A stretch of 64,000 bases of DNA from Glaciecola sp. HTCC2999. GTDB taxonomy: Bacteria; Pseudomonadota; Gammaproteobacteria; Enterobacterales; Alteromonadaceae. Under the pieces are notes generated by a model. That model was not told where the DNA came from. It saw nothing but the letters and a program-made list of their open reading frames with translations, and did not search any database. The stretch lies in the NCBI RefSeq assembly GCF_000155775.1, contig NZ_DS989810.1, positions 764,172 to 828,171 of the forward strand. Direction: 5' to 3'. Below, piece after piece: positions 55,247 to 64,000 of the stretch (the stretch's first letter is position 1; the number at the start of each line of letters is the position of its first letter). A program made the position numbers and the translations under genes.

Positions 55247-55996
55247 ATGAGCAGAGAAAACATATTAATCACCGGCGCCAGTTCAGGCTTAGGTAAAGGC
55301 ATGGCCATCGAATTTGCCAAATTAGGGCGTAACCTAGCGCTATGTGCTCGTCGTGTCGAGCGCTTAACTGATTTGCAAGCGGAGCTTTTAACTATTAACC
55401 CCGATATCAAAGTGTTAATTAAAAGCCTGGATGTGAATGATCATGATGCCGTATTTACGGTATTTAAAGAGTTTGACGCTGAAATGGGTGGACTAGATCG
55501 TATCATCGTAAATGCAGGGATGGGTAAAGGGGCATCTATCGGTACAGGATATTTTTATGCCAACAAACAAACCGCTGAAACCAATTTTGTCGCCGCTCTA
55601 GCGCAATGTGAAGCTGCACTAGAGATCTTCCGAGCTAAAAACGACGGGCATCTCGTCACCATTTCCTCTATCTCAGCGGTAAGTAGTTATCGTCGAGCGA
55701 TGACGGTCTATGCTGCAACAAAAGCGGCACTGAGCTCCATGTCAGAAGGCATGCGTATCGACCTATTAGGTACGAATATCAAAGTATCTACCGTACACCC
55801 TGGTTTTATCCGTAGCGAAATCAATGAAAAAGTTAAAAAGGTGCCGTTCATTGTCGATACTGAAACAGGCTGCAAAGCGATGGTAAAAGCTATCGAAAAA
55901 GAAGGCGAAAATTCCTATGTACCAGGTTGGCCCTGGGCATTGTTACAGTGGTGCTTGCGCATTGCGCCAAAATCCATCTTGAAGAAAATGAGTTAA
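55247..55996 (+). CDS. Short-chain dehydrogenase/reductase
   Basis: The 249-residue protein has the SDR motif TGASSGLGKG for NAD(P), NAG (VNAGMG), the catalytic Ser in TISSISAVS and YAATK (Tyr-Lys). Its C-terminal WPWALLQWCLRIAPKSIL looks membrane-associated. It follows the kinase by 35 bases and may act on a lipid or acyl intermediate of the same pathway. The substrate is unknown. Confidence 0.88.
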   Translation: MSRENILITGASSGLGKGMAIEFAKLGRNLALCARRVERLTDLQAELLTINPDIKVLIKSLDVNDHDAVFTVFKEFDAEMGGLDRIIVNAGMGKGASIGTGYFYANKQTAETNFVAALAQCEAALEIFRAKNDGHLVTISSISAVSSYRRAMTVYAATKAALSSMSEGMRIDLLGTNIKVSTVHPGFIRSEINEKVKKVPFIVDTETGCKAMVKAIEKEGENSYVPGWPWALLQWCLRIAPKSILKKMS

Positions 55997-56055
55997 CGAG
56001 GCACTATCAAGATGCAATAGTGTTCTACCTCAAATAATAACAATAGGATAGTACA

Positions 56056-56934
56056 ATGGAAGCCTCATTCTTTACCCAAGTTTTACTACCGGCTAGTTTA
56101 GCGTTAATCATGTTCGGCATGGGTCTCACCCTGACTGTAAATGACTTTAAACAGCTACTAAAAACACCAAAAGCAGTGTCTTTAGGATTATTCGGACAGA
56201 TGATCTGTTTACCGCTGATGGCTTTTTTATTGTGTCTGGCGTTTAATGTCGAAGCTCATATCGCGATTGGCCTGATGGTGTTAGCCGCCTGTCCTGGGGG
56301 CACCTCGTCAAACTTACTAAGTCATATTGCCCGCGCAAACCTTGCTCTATCAGTTTCCTTAACCGCTATTACCACGGTTATTTGTGTCGTTTCGACCCCT
56401 TGGTTGATTAAGTTCAGTGTGGATTATTTTACTATCCTACCAGATGAGCCTTTCTCATTACTTAAGACTTCACTGAGTCTATTGGTAATAACCTTAATTC
56501 CCATCATCATGGGTATGAGTGTGCGTCATTTTGCTCTCAAATTTGCTATGCGTACCGAAGGGATGTTTCGTCACTTATCGACATTTTTCTTGTTTACCAT
56601 GATCATTTTAATCGCTATTGATGAGCAAGACATGCTTGTCGATGCCTTCCCTGACGTATTTATTTTGACCTTTACATTAAATATTTTAGCGACGGTAATC
56701 GGTGTCATTATCGCAAGATTAGGTAGACTCAATGATAATGACGCGGTCACCCTTGGCATTGAAGTCGGTACCCAAAACGCCACCATGTCTATTTTAATTT
56801 CGGTGAGTTTTTTGAATCATTCAGAATACGCTATTGCATCGGCTGTGTATGGCGTCACTATGTATTTAGGTGCTTTTATATTAATTATGTCGCGTAAATT
56901 AGAATGGTTTGGCTTTAGTTCAAAGACAGAATAA
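56056..56934 (+). CDS. Bile acid:sodium symporter family (BASS) transporter
   Basis: The 292-residue product has about nine or ten membrane helices with the family's GMGLTLTVNDF start, AACPGGTSSNLLSHIARANLALS core crossover and VGTQNATMSI second crossover. BASS carriers take up organic acids with sodium. With the dehydrogenase, kinase and SDR upstream on the same strand, it may import an organic or fatty acid feeding that route; this is inference. Confidence 0.87.
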   Translation: MEASFFTQVLLPASLALIMFGMGLTLTVNDFKQLLKTPKAVSLGLFGQMICLPLMAFLLCLAFNVEAHIAIGLMVLAACPGGTSSNLLSHIARANLALSVSLTAITTVICVVSTPWLIKFSVDYFTILPDEPFSLLKTSLSLLVITLIPIIMGMSVRHFALKFAMRTEGMFRHLSTFFLFTMIILIAIDEQDMLVDAFPDVFILTFTLNILATVIGVIIARLGRLNDNDAVTLGIEVGTQNATMSILISVSFLNHSEYAIASAVYGVTMYLGAFILIMSRKLEWFGFSSKTE

Positions 56935-56997
56935 TTGTTGTACTGAATCTAAATTACGCTACAATTACGCTTCAATAATAAGTAAAGGATTACTTCA

Positions 56998-58701
56998 TTG
57001 AATCATCCCATTGATACTAAGAAAAATTCATTGCATCGTACATTTAAAGAGACTACCACATCACGAATTGTGTCACTCAAAAGGTGTATATTTTGTACGC
57101 TAAGTGGCATTATATTGTGGTTAGTCATGATCATAGAAAGCAATGCGCAAAGCCTTGATCCACAGACATACCCTAACACTAATCCAAGTCTAATTACTGC
57201 ACCATCACTAGATAAAGTCGTTGCAACTGCCCTCGAGACTTTTTATACCCCAGGGGCATCTGTTGCCATCGTTCACCAGGGTCAAATCGTTCATGCCAAA
57301 GGCTATGGATTTCGGGATTTAAAAAAAAAGACACCTGTCACTAAAGATACTTATTTTCGACTAGCATCTACCTCCAAAGCCTTCACTGCAGCTACCATGG
57401 CGATATTAGTGGATGAAGGAAAGGTGCAATGGGATGATAAGGTCATTGATTTTCTACCTAACTTTGCGCTCTCTGATCCTGCAACAACCTCTGCATTTAC
57501 TATCTTAGATTTGTTTACCCATCGCAGTGGGTTGGTAGGTGGCGCAGGTGATAGTATGTTGTGGCCTGAACCAACTGGTTTTACTCGTGCAGAAATCATT
57601 CATAACCTACGTTATCTCACGCCAGAATATCGTTTTCGTTCTACCTATGCCTATTCCAATGTCATGTATATTACTGCCGCTGAGGTGGTCGCTAAAATAG
57701 CTAACCAGTCTTGGGAGCAATTTTTACATGAACGTATTTTTGCTCCTTTACAAATGGAGTGTTATGCAAGCTCTCCCCCTGACACAGCATTAAATAATGC
57801 CGCAATGGGTTATGGACATAATGATGAGCGTGGTATCTACCCTATACCTCGTAATGCCATTAATAATCAATCAATAGTCTCTGCCCCAGCTGGTGGTATT
57901 ATATGTAATGCCAGTAGTATGGCGATTTGGCTACAGACACTATTAAATGAAGCACATACACCAAGTGGGGCAGCATTAATTTCTCGTGAACAACTCAATC
58001 AAATATTTACGCCACAGATGCCATTATTCATCTCTGAACATGATAAACAGACGCACCTCACTCACTCTAAAAGTTATGCCATTGGTTGGCGTGTACAAAA
58101 TATCTATGGTTATGAGATGATATCCCATACTGGTACATTATCGGGTTACCAAGCGTATGCTGCAATAATTCCAGAGTTGGAGTTAGGTGTGATTATCTTA
58201 AACAATGGGTCCAATTATGGTGTGCGAGATTCTGTCAAGCAAACCATCATCAAATCGGTTATGCCTGAGGCCAAGCCGGTAGATTGGATCGATCATTACA
58301 TTGATTATCAAGCCAAACAAGAACAACGCTATTTACGTCGTCTACTACCTTTACCCAAAGGGAGTGGCACGGTACTTTTGCCTTTATCATCATACCTTGG
58401 TACCTTCTGCGATGAATGGTTCGGCGAAGTGAGTTTGTACAAAGACCAAAGCGATGTATACCGATTTAGCAGTGCTAAAATGCCAACTTTACGAGGTCGC
58501 TTAGAGGCATTTGACCAACATTCATGGATAGTTCGTTGGGATAATCAAAATGCAGCAAGTGATGCGTTTGTGCATTTTGAAGTCAATCCAGATAATACGA
58601 TAAAAGGCTTTTCTATGTATCCTTATACGGCAAAAGAAATAATAAATCATGAATATCGTGATATGTTTTTTATGCCACAACCGGCATTACATGACAATTA
58701 A
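56998..58701 (+). CDS. Exported serine hydrolase, class C beta-lactamase fold
   Basis: The 567-residue product starts at TTG 56998 with AAAGGA 8 bases upstream. It has a signal peptide or anchor (about 25-52), then a beta-lactamase/penicillin-binding-type domain with STSK (Ser124, Lys127), YSN (YAYSNVMYI) and HTGTLSG, and a C-terminal beta domain (DUF3471-like). The family includes peptidases and esterases in the periplasm; a true beta-lactamase is not implied. It ends 13 bases before tamA, so the three genes may be one operon. Confidence 0.85.
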   Translation: MNHPIDTKKNSLHRTFKETTTSRIVSLKRCIFCTLSGIILWLVMIIESNAQSLDPQTYPNTNPSLITAPSLDKVVATALETFYTPGASVAIVHQGQIVHAKGYGFRDLKKKTPVTKDTYFRLASTSKAFTAATMAILVDEGKVQWDDKVIDFLPNFALSDPATTSAFTILDLFTHRSGLVGGAGDSMLWPEPTGFTRAEIIHNLRYLTPEYRFRSTYAYSNVMYITAAEVVAKIANQSWEQFLHERIFAPLQMECYASSPPDTALNNAAMGYGHNDERGIYPIPRNAINNQSIVSAPAGGIICNASSMAIWLQTLLNEAHTPSGAALISREQLNQIFTPQMPLFISEHDKQTHLTHSKSYAIGWRVQNIYGYEMISHTGTLSGYQAYAAIIPELELGVIILNNGSNYGVRDSVKQTIIKSVMPEAKPVDWIDHYIDYQAKQEQRYLRRLLPLPKGSGTVLLPLSSYLGTFCDEWFGEVSLYKDQSDVYRFSSAKMPTLRGRLEAFDQHSWIVRWDNQNAASDAFVHFEVNPDNTIKGFSMYPYTAKEIINHEYRDMFFMPQPALHDN

Positions 58702-58714
58702 TTTGAGGACACTC

Positions 58715-60532
58715 ATGCCTTCAACTACTGACGTTACTCAGTATTTCACAGCGATGTTGATAACATTGTGTGGGTTAAGTATGGCGAGTATTTTTAGTCC
58801 CAACGTCATGGCGCAAAGCCAGCCTAAACCAATAAGTATTACTTATACGACAGATATACCCGGTGCGTTAGAAACCAATATTGAGATCGCTAGTGCCGCG
58901 GTTAATGGATTACAACAATGTGATGACATCAGCGAGTTAGCCTTCAACCAAGTACAACAAGCCATTGGTAATCATATTATTCAATCAGCTCATAGCTTTG
59001 GGTATTTTGCGGCAAAAGTGGCTGATTTATCACTTCCCGACCTGAGTCAGTGCCATCAATGGCAAGCTGATCTCCACCTGGGCGGATCAGCCCAAATAGC
59101 CAGTATAGAGCTCAACATTGAGGGTGATTTAGAGGCATCACCCGTATTAATGATACTGACCAATGAGTTTGAAACGTCTATTAATACACCTTTTGTTCAA
59201 GGCAATTACCAACGCTTCAAAGACGCGTTTTATTCACAAGCCATCGCTCAAGGTTATTTTGATATTCAATTTAACCAGCAACAAGTCACCGTATTAGCCA
59301 ACAACACACAAGTCAATATTCACCTTGATATTTACTTAGGTCAGCGCTATCAAATTCGTCAGTTTAATATTGACCAAAATGTATTAAGTGCGAATGTGGT
59401 ACAGACAATATCGAGTATTAATATTGGGGATCCTTACTCACTTAACGCACTAGATAAGTTAACCAAAGACTTAAGCCAAACCGGCTATTTCAATGCAGTC
59501 CAAGTGCGTCCTGATTTGAAAAATCGCTCTGAACAGCAGATTGATATCGACATCTCCGGCGTGGAAAAAGCGAAACATTTTGTGAATTTTGGTGTGGGAG
59601 TGAGTTCGGATGAGGGACCTCGAGTGAGCATTGATTGGCGTCGACCCAGAATCAATCAAGCCGGCCACAGCTTACGAGCATCGCTCAAAGCCTCGATGAT
59701 CGAACAGTCTTTGATCAGCTCCTATAAAATCCCCTATGGTAACCCCAACACGGAGTATTTAGCGTTAAATGCAGGCTTAAAACATGTCGATCGTAACGAC
59801 AGCCAGAGTGATACTGTCAGTCTGGCTGCGCAGCGTTTCTTTGATCCTAACAGCCATGCTAGTTTGCATATGATTAATGAATGGCAACCCAGTGTTTTTG
59901 CTCGCTTTGAATATAATGCCTTTGTGCAAGGGAATGCAGATCAAGTTGAAAATCAGCTGATTTTTGTAGGGGCTAGCATGACGCGTTTGCGCACCAATCA
60001 TCCGTTATTTCCGACCAATGGTGATCGTCAAAGTCTCACCCTCGAAACGGCTCAAGAAGCCTTAGCCAGCGATATATCGTTAAGCCGTTTAATGCTCGAT
60101 AGTGCTTGGTTGCGACCGCTTGGTGATTGGGGCTGGAGTTTAAGTAAAGGCCAACTTCATTATCTAAGCACGTCGGATTTTGCTCTGACACCCAATACGT
60201 TGCGCTTTTATGCCGGAGGCGATCAAAGCGTCCGAGGTTTTGGCTATGAAAGTATTTCCCCCTTAGATATGAACGGCGAAGATAGTGGTGCAAGCAGTAT
60301 GGTAACGCTTTCCCAAGAGTTCATTTATCCGATCAATGACAGTTTTCGTGTAGCGGGTTTTGTGGATAATGCATGGCTTAAGAGCCCTACTGACAATATC
60401 AGGGCGATAGGTGCTGGGATAGGTCTACACTGGCAATCTCCCATTGGTGCAGTGCGTGTATATCTCGCCCGTGGTAAACAAGAAAATGACATGACGTGGC
60501 GTCTACATTTAGTGATGGGGCCATTATTATGA
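58715..60532 (+). CDS. tamA: TamA, translocation and assembly module outer-membrane subunit
   Basis: I choose the ATG at 58715, with GAGGA 6 bases upstream, rather than an upstream ATG inside the hydrolase gene. The ~605-residue protein has a signal peptide ending near VMAQS, POTRA-like domains (about 30-280) and a C-terminal Omp85 beta barrel (GGDQSVRGFGYESISP carries the family VRGF motif). TamA works with TamB to insert outer-membrane proteins and move lipids. tamB follows with an ATGA overlap. Confidence 0.93.
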   Translation: MPSTTDVTQYFTAMLITLCGLSMASIFSPNVMAQSQPKPISITYTTDIPGALETNIEIASAAVNGLQQCDDISELAFNQVQQAIGNHIIQSAHSFGYFAAKVADLSLPDLSQCHQWQADLHLGGSAQIASIELNIEGDLEASPVLMILTNEFETSINTPFVQGNYQRFKDAFYSQAIAQGYFDIQFNQQQVTVLANNTQVNIHLDIYLGQRYQIRQFNIDQNVLSANVVQTISSINIGDPYSLNALDKLTKDLSQTGYFNAVQVRPDLKNRSEQQIDIDISGVEKAKHFVNFGVGVSSDEGPRVSIDWRRPRINQAGHSLRASLKASMIEQSLISSYKIPYGNPNTEYLALNAGLKHVDRNDSQSDTVSLAAQRFFDPNSHASLHMINEWQPSVFARFEYNAFVQGNADQVENQLIFVGASMTRLRTNHPLFPTNGDRQSLTLETAQEALASDISLSRLMLDSAWLRPLGDWGWSLSKGQLHYLSTSDFALTPNTLRFYAGGDQSVRGFGYESISPLDMNGEDSGASSMVTLSQEFIYPINDSFRVAGFVDNAWLKSPTDNIRAIGAGIGLHWQSPIGAVRVYLARGKQENDMTWRLHLVMGPLL

Positions 60533-63500
60533 GTCAAGATCTTCGACCATCACACTCAGATAATCAACCTGAAACGCCTGACTCAGCAGTTTCACAACCT
60601 GTTGTCAAAAAGCGACGTTGGCTACGTATCACACTATTCACTATTTTCGCTATCGTGCTGATTCTATTAGCGTTACCTATCGCTCTGCTCAACTCAACTT
60701 GGGCACTCACTTATGCCACCAACCAAATCAATCAATTAGATACGCTTTCTGTAAAGTATGAACAGGGCACATTATTCGATACCATGGTATTTACGAATAT
60801 ATCATTGGCGCTTCCTGGATGGTCAATTGCACTAGATAGGATTGAGACCGGAATCACATTAGCGTGTCTATGGGAGCAGTCGTTATGTGTCAGTACATTA
60901 ATGACAAAGGGCATATCCGTTGAGCAATTATCCCTGACTCAAACTGCTGACGAGACACCACCGGCGAGTGAACCTCTGGGCTTACCTTTCCCTGTCGTGG
61001 TGGAACGTATCGGATTCAATGATATCAAGATCAGTTTACTCGATGGCACCGAGATCCGTACCTCCATTGCGATCTCGGATATCACCTTATCGCCCAATGC
61101 CAACAGTGATATTGTGTTGGATGTCGCGGATGTCAATATCGACATCAACGAGCTCAATGTATTATTACCTGCAATCACTGCCTCAGCGCTACCAGCAACG
61201 CCAATAGCTGCGACATCAAAGCAGGCTGCAAACACATCAACACAGCCTAGCAATAATACGACAACGGCAAGCCCGTCATTGAGCTTATCCGAGCAACTAA
61301 GAAAAATCCATGATGCTACGATAGAAGTGCCTACTCAATACGCTCAAGTCATCGCTCAATGGCAATCATTATCAGCAGCCCCGCAAGCCTGGCTGGCTAG
61401 CCAAGCCCCTTTAGCTATCCCTATTTATGCACCTGACATGGTAATTTCAGCCCCAAACATCAACATTAGCGATGTCTCAAAGCAAATCAACATACAAGCA
61501 ATAAGTGCTCATATCAGTGCAAGCATTGCACCTAGCGCAATCACACAATCGGTCAATATTGAGCATACTGCATTCACATTAACCCAATCGCTACGCTTAG
61601 CATCTAACTGGGAGCATGAAGTCGAGATTTGGTTACAATGGCAAGCAATGAATATAGAGCAAGCAGATATCGCCCTCGAGACTCAAGGAGGTGAATTAGC
61701 ATTATCGGGAAATATTGCGCAATGGCAACTGGCTAGTCAAGGCAACATGGATACCTTGCATGTGGGCGATATGCAATTATCAGCATTACAATGGCAATTA
61801 GCGTTAAATGGAAATAGCCAAGCTGATGAACAACGCTCTGATCCAACCAAGCTGGCTGGGATCACTATCGCCCCATCTGTGATAGCACTTGCACCCCATC
61901 AAGTCAGTCTAAGTGGCACTATCCCTAATATCCCAGACAAACCTGTCGCAATTAATATTCGTCATACTGCGCCACATATGACCAATCAGCTTAAGATCGT
62001 TGATGTATTATCCAGCCCTCACATCACGCTAACGTCTCGCTTATCCGAATTACGCCAAGGGATGGTAGTGATTGAAGAAGCTCAGCTTGATTTGACGGGA
62101 AGTTTCAGCGGTCTAGACGCACAACTCAGCGCAACCATTATCACCCCTGATACGTTAATTAAAACCAGTGAACAAGCTCTACCAGAGGTATTCACAGGAC
62201 AAATAACACAGCAAAGCCAACTGCGTGTAACCGATACAGGGTTTGAGACAACCATTAAAAATATGGCGTTTACCTCTTCTTTGGGAAAGATAACATTAGC
62301 CCCCTACCGTCTAGCTGTATCGCCAGAAAAGATTATGTTATCGCAATGGCAGCTCAATGCGACGAATACCCAAGCTGAGTCATTGGGTGATCTGATTATT
62401 GCACCAATACAAACAGCGGTAGTAGATTCATTAGCAGCGGCTATCACTCAAGACACCAGCCTTGAGTTTGATGTCAGCCTAGCGTCATTAAACGTTCAAG
62501 GGATCATCGATATGGTAAACCCCATGCTCAGTGAGCCTGTAGCGGTGCAAAGTGATGCGTTACTAAATGGCAGTGTTCGATTAGCACTGGCAGGTAGTGC
62601 TGAAAAGCCACACTTAGCGCTTACCAGTCAACTAAGTATGTCTCCAAGTTTATGGCAACTCACGCCAAAGCTTGATGCTCAGGTCAATGAAGCCAACCTC
62701 AACGCTACTGGGCAATATGCGCTTTTCCCTACGCCAACCCCGTTAATATTAACTAGTGACGGCGTTATTCAAGGAGAACGGTTAGGGGCAATTAACTATC
62801 AATTAGATATGGCACAAGATATCACCTTATATACCCAAATCAATGATATCAACTTAGGCTTAGTCGCACCGTTTTTGCCGCAGTTTGAAACGTTCACCGG
62901 ACGCACTAGCGCCAATATTGCGTTAAAGAAGACCGACGAAAAATTATCGCTCAATGGGATTTTAATCATCCCAGAGCTGGAGATCGAAATTGACCAAATC
63001 GATAAAAACGCGCAGACATTACATAATGATATTGTCATTACCGTACCGGTTGAACAAGGCTTTAATCAATCCACAGATGTCTTTGCTGAAGCTCCGCTTG
63101 CATTAGATGCCAATATTCGTGTTTTGGTCGATCCTTTGGAAAACGATGCCGTCAGTGTCGCTGGTTTTGACTTTTCAACTCATCTTCAAGGCAGTGTTGA
63201 ATTCAGTTTAAATCAACAACAGCCGAGTGTGATTGGGTCGATTGCGCTTAATAACGGTCACTACCAAGCATATGGCCAAGACCTTCTGATCCGCAACGGT
63301 CAGCTTATTTTTAATGGACCGGTGAGTTTGCCTTATATCCAACTTGAAGCGATCCGTAATCCCAAAAATATGAATGATGATGTTATCGCCGGACTTCAGG
63401 TGTCAGGATTAGCTAATCAACTCAACGCGCGTTTGTTTTCTGAGCCGATGTTAGAAAACCCCAATATCTTGTCATATATTATCAGAGGAAAAGACCTTAA

Positions 63501-63882
63501 CGAAGACACCCAAGAAGACAATTCAGTGGTACTAACCAATGCCCTACTCGGTTTTGGTTTAGGAAAAACGCAAGATGGGATCAGATCCTTTGGCGATACC
63601 ATTGGCGTCGATAATCTGCAGCTATCTACCCAAGGACAAGGCACTAACACACAACTGGGGATCACCGGGCAACTCAATGACAGACTCTCTGTCGAATACC
63701 GTGTAGGTGTATTTAATGCAATAGCAGAATTTGGGCTGCGCTATCAATGGATGCCAGATTTATATGTTGAAGCAACCAGCGGTGCTGAGAATGCATTAGA
63801 TGTGTTCTATCAACTTTCTTGGGGTGAGCGAGACATAGAAACTTCACTGCCATTGACAGAACAATCAATGATCAAAGATTAA
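60529..63882 (+). CDS. tamB: TamB, inner-membrane-anchored envelope assembly protein
   Basis: The ATG at 60529 overlaps the tamA stop (ATGA). The 1117-residue protein has a basic N-terminus and one membrane helix (about 38-60), a long beta-helical stretch of repeated amphipathic strands and a C-terminal DUF490 domain (ILSYIIRGKDLNED, GLGKTQDGIRS, GRQL-like end QLSWGERDIET). It spans the periplasm to TamA. Length is a little under the E. coli 1259. Confidence 0.92.
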   Translation: MSQDLRPSHSDNQPETPDSAVSQPVVKKRRWLRITLFTIFAIVLILLALPIALLNSTWALTYATNQINQLDTLSVKYEQGTLFDTMVFTNISLALPGWSIALDRIETGITLACLWEQSLCVSTLMTKGISVEQLSLTQTADETPPASEPLGLPFPVVVERIGFNDIKISLLDGTEIRTSIAISDITLSPNANSDIVLDVADVNIDINELNVLLPAITASALPATPIAATSKQAANTSTQPSNNTTTASPSLSLSEQLRKIHDATIEVPTQYAQVIAQWQSLSAAPQAWLASQAPLAIPIYAPDMVISAPNINISDVSKQINIQAISAHISASIAPSAITQSVNIEHTAFTLTQSLRLASNWEHEVEIWLQWQAMNIEQADIALETQGGELALSGNIAQWQLASQGNMDTLHVGDMQLSALQWQLALNGNSQADEQRSDPTKLAGITIAPSVIALAPHQVSLSGTIPNIPDKPVAINIRHTAPHMTNQLKIVDVLSSPHITLTSRLSELRQGMVVIEEAQLDLTGSFSGLDAQLSATIITPDTLIKTSEQALPEVFTGQITQQSQLRVTDTGFETTIKNMAFTSSLGKITLAPYRLAVSPEKIMLSQWQLNATNTQAESLGDLIIAPIQTAVVDSLAAAITQDTSLEFDVSLASLNVQGIIDMVNPMLSEPVAVQSDALLNGSVRLALAGSAEKPHLALTSQLSMSPSLWQLTPKLDAQVNEANLNATGQYALFPTPTPLILTSDGVIQGERLGAINYQLDMAQDITLYTQINDINLGLVAPFLPQFETFTGRTSANIALKKTDEKLSLNGILIIPELEIEIDQIDKNAQTLHNDIVITVPVEQGFNQSTDVFAEAPLALDANIRVLVDPLENDAVSVAGFDFSTHLQGSVEFSLNQQQPSVIGSIALNNGHYQAYGQDLLIRNGQLIFNGPVSLPYIQLEAIRNPKNMNDDVIAGLQVSGLANQLNARLFSEPMLENPNILSYIIRGKDLNEDTQEDNSVVLTNALLGFGLGKTQDGIRSFGDTIGVDNLQLSTQGQGTNTQLGITGQLNDRLSVEYRVGVFNAIAEFGLRYQWMPDLYVEATSGAENALDVFYQLSWGERDIETSLPLTEQSMIKD

Positions 63883-63891
63883 TCAAACAGA

Positions 63892-64000
63892 TTATCGTGA
63901 CCGGTTCACACGACCAGTTTTAAACGTCACCACCTGACCTTGTTCATCAAATCTAACCCAAAAAATATCCCCATAATCATCTTCTGATAATATGATATTT
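63892..64000 (-). CDS. C-terminal end of an unknown gene (partial)
   Basis: On the minus strand the frame is open from the window edge to a stop at 63892-63894, giving 35 residues that read LSEDDYGDIFWVRFDEQGQV and end TGRVNRSR. This looks like a real protein tail, convergent with tamB 9 bases away. Too little is present to name it. Confidence 0.5.
   Translation of the reverse strand, partial: NIILSEDDYGDIFWVRFDEQGQVVTFKTGRVNRSR

Noticed and set aside
56998-58701. A true class C beta-lactamase
   Set aside because: It is about 200 residues longer than AmpC, has an extra C-terminal domain and an HTG in place of KTG, and adjoins tamAB.

Overview
The window reads as chromosome of a moderately AT-rich gammaproteobacterium. 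Housekeeping genes glnE, hldE, tamA-tamB, ybiT-like, rlmF, rsuA, cysM, tdk, fadE and an LpxL-type acyltransferase are all present. The combination with a pqqABCDEF cluster, a GH97 glucosidase and a DUF3081-like protein points to a marine Alteromonadales member (Shewanella or relatives). This placement is inference from gene content and not from a marker gene.

Layout. 1-407: end of a CzcA/CusA-type RND efflux pump. 408-14074: an accessory region made of three related copies of one integrative element. E2 (9201-14074) looks complete, with a polymerase-like replication protein, two small unknown proteins, a small membrane protein, a serine recombinase, a tyrosine integrase and a tRNA 3' half at its right end. 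E1 (501-1140) is an internally deleted derivative holding only the two ends. E3 (7484-7660) is a left-end scrap. Between them sits very AT-rich cargo: a five-gene minus-strand operon (1486-6106) encoding a MotA/ZorA-like channel with a long coiled-coil tail, a MotB/ZorB-like partner, a membrane-anchored vWA-like protein, a multi-pass coiled-coil membrane protein and a 57-residue protein; a divergent exported NUC1-type nuclease; and an orphan lipoprotein.

14226-14766: a double-glycine-leader bacteriocin/microcin-like precursor overlapping a small membrane protein that may be its immunity protein. 14847-20258: cysM, then DUF2202, cytochrome b561, membrane-bound LuxR and DUF5666 lipoprotein genes. 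20572-29814: a DUF5117-type zinc protease, an M17 aminopeptidase and the PQQ genes, including a 23-codon pqqA and an unusually short pqqF. 29878-46081: core genes (rsuA, homocysteine methyltransferase, rlmF, ybiT-like, ABC exporter, EamA, hldE, GIY-YIG, DUF350, GH97, glnE, acyltransferase). 46184-49273: hybrid histidine kinase. 49780-56934: fatty-acid genes (fadE, then an acyl-CoA dehydrogenase-kinase-SDR-BASS run with tdk between). 56998-63882: serine hydrolase, tamA, tamB. 63892-64000: end of an unknown minus-strand gene.

The strongest candidate for an undescribed system is the stator-like operon at 1486-6106. It has the ion-channel half of a Zorya-like machine but no ZorC/D/E-type effector, and it lies in a mobile hotspot beside an exported nuclease. 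The bacteriocin pair next to the tRNA fragment is a second good candidate. No intact tRNA, rRNA or CRISPR array was seen.
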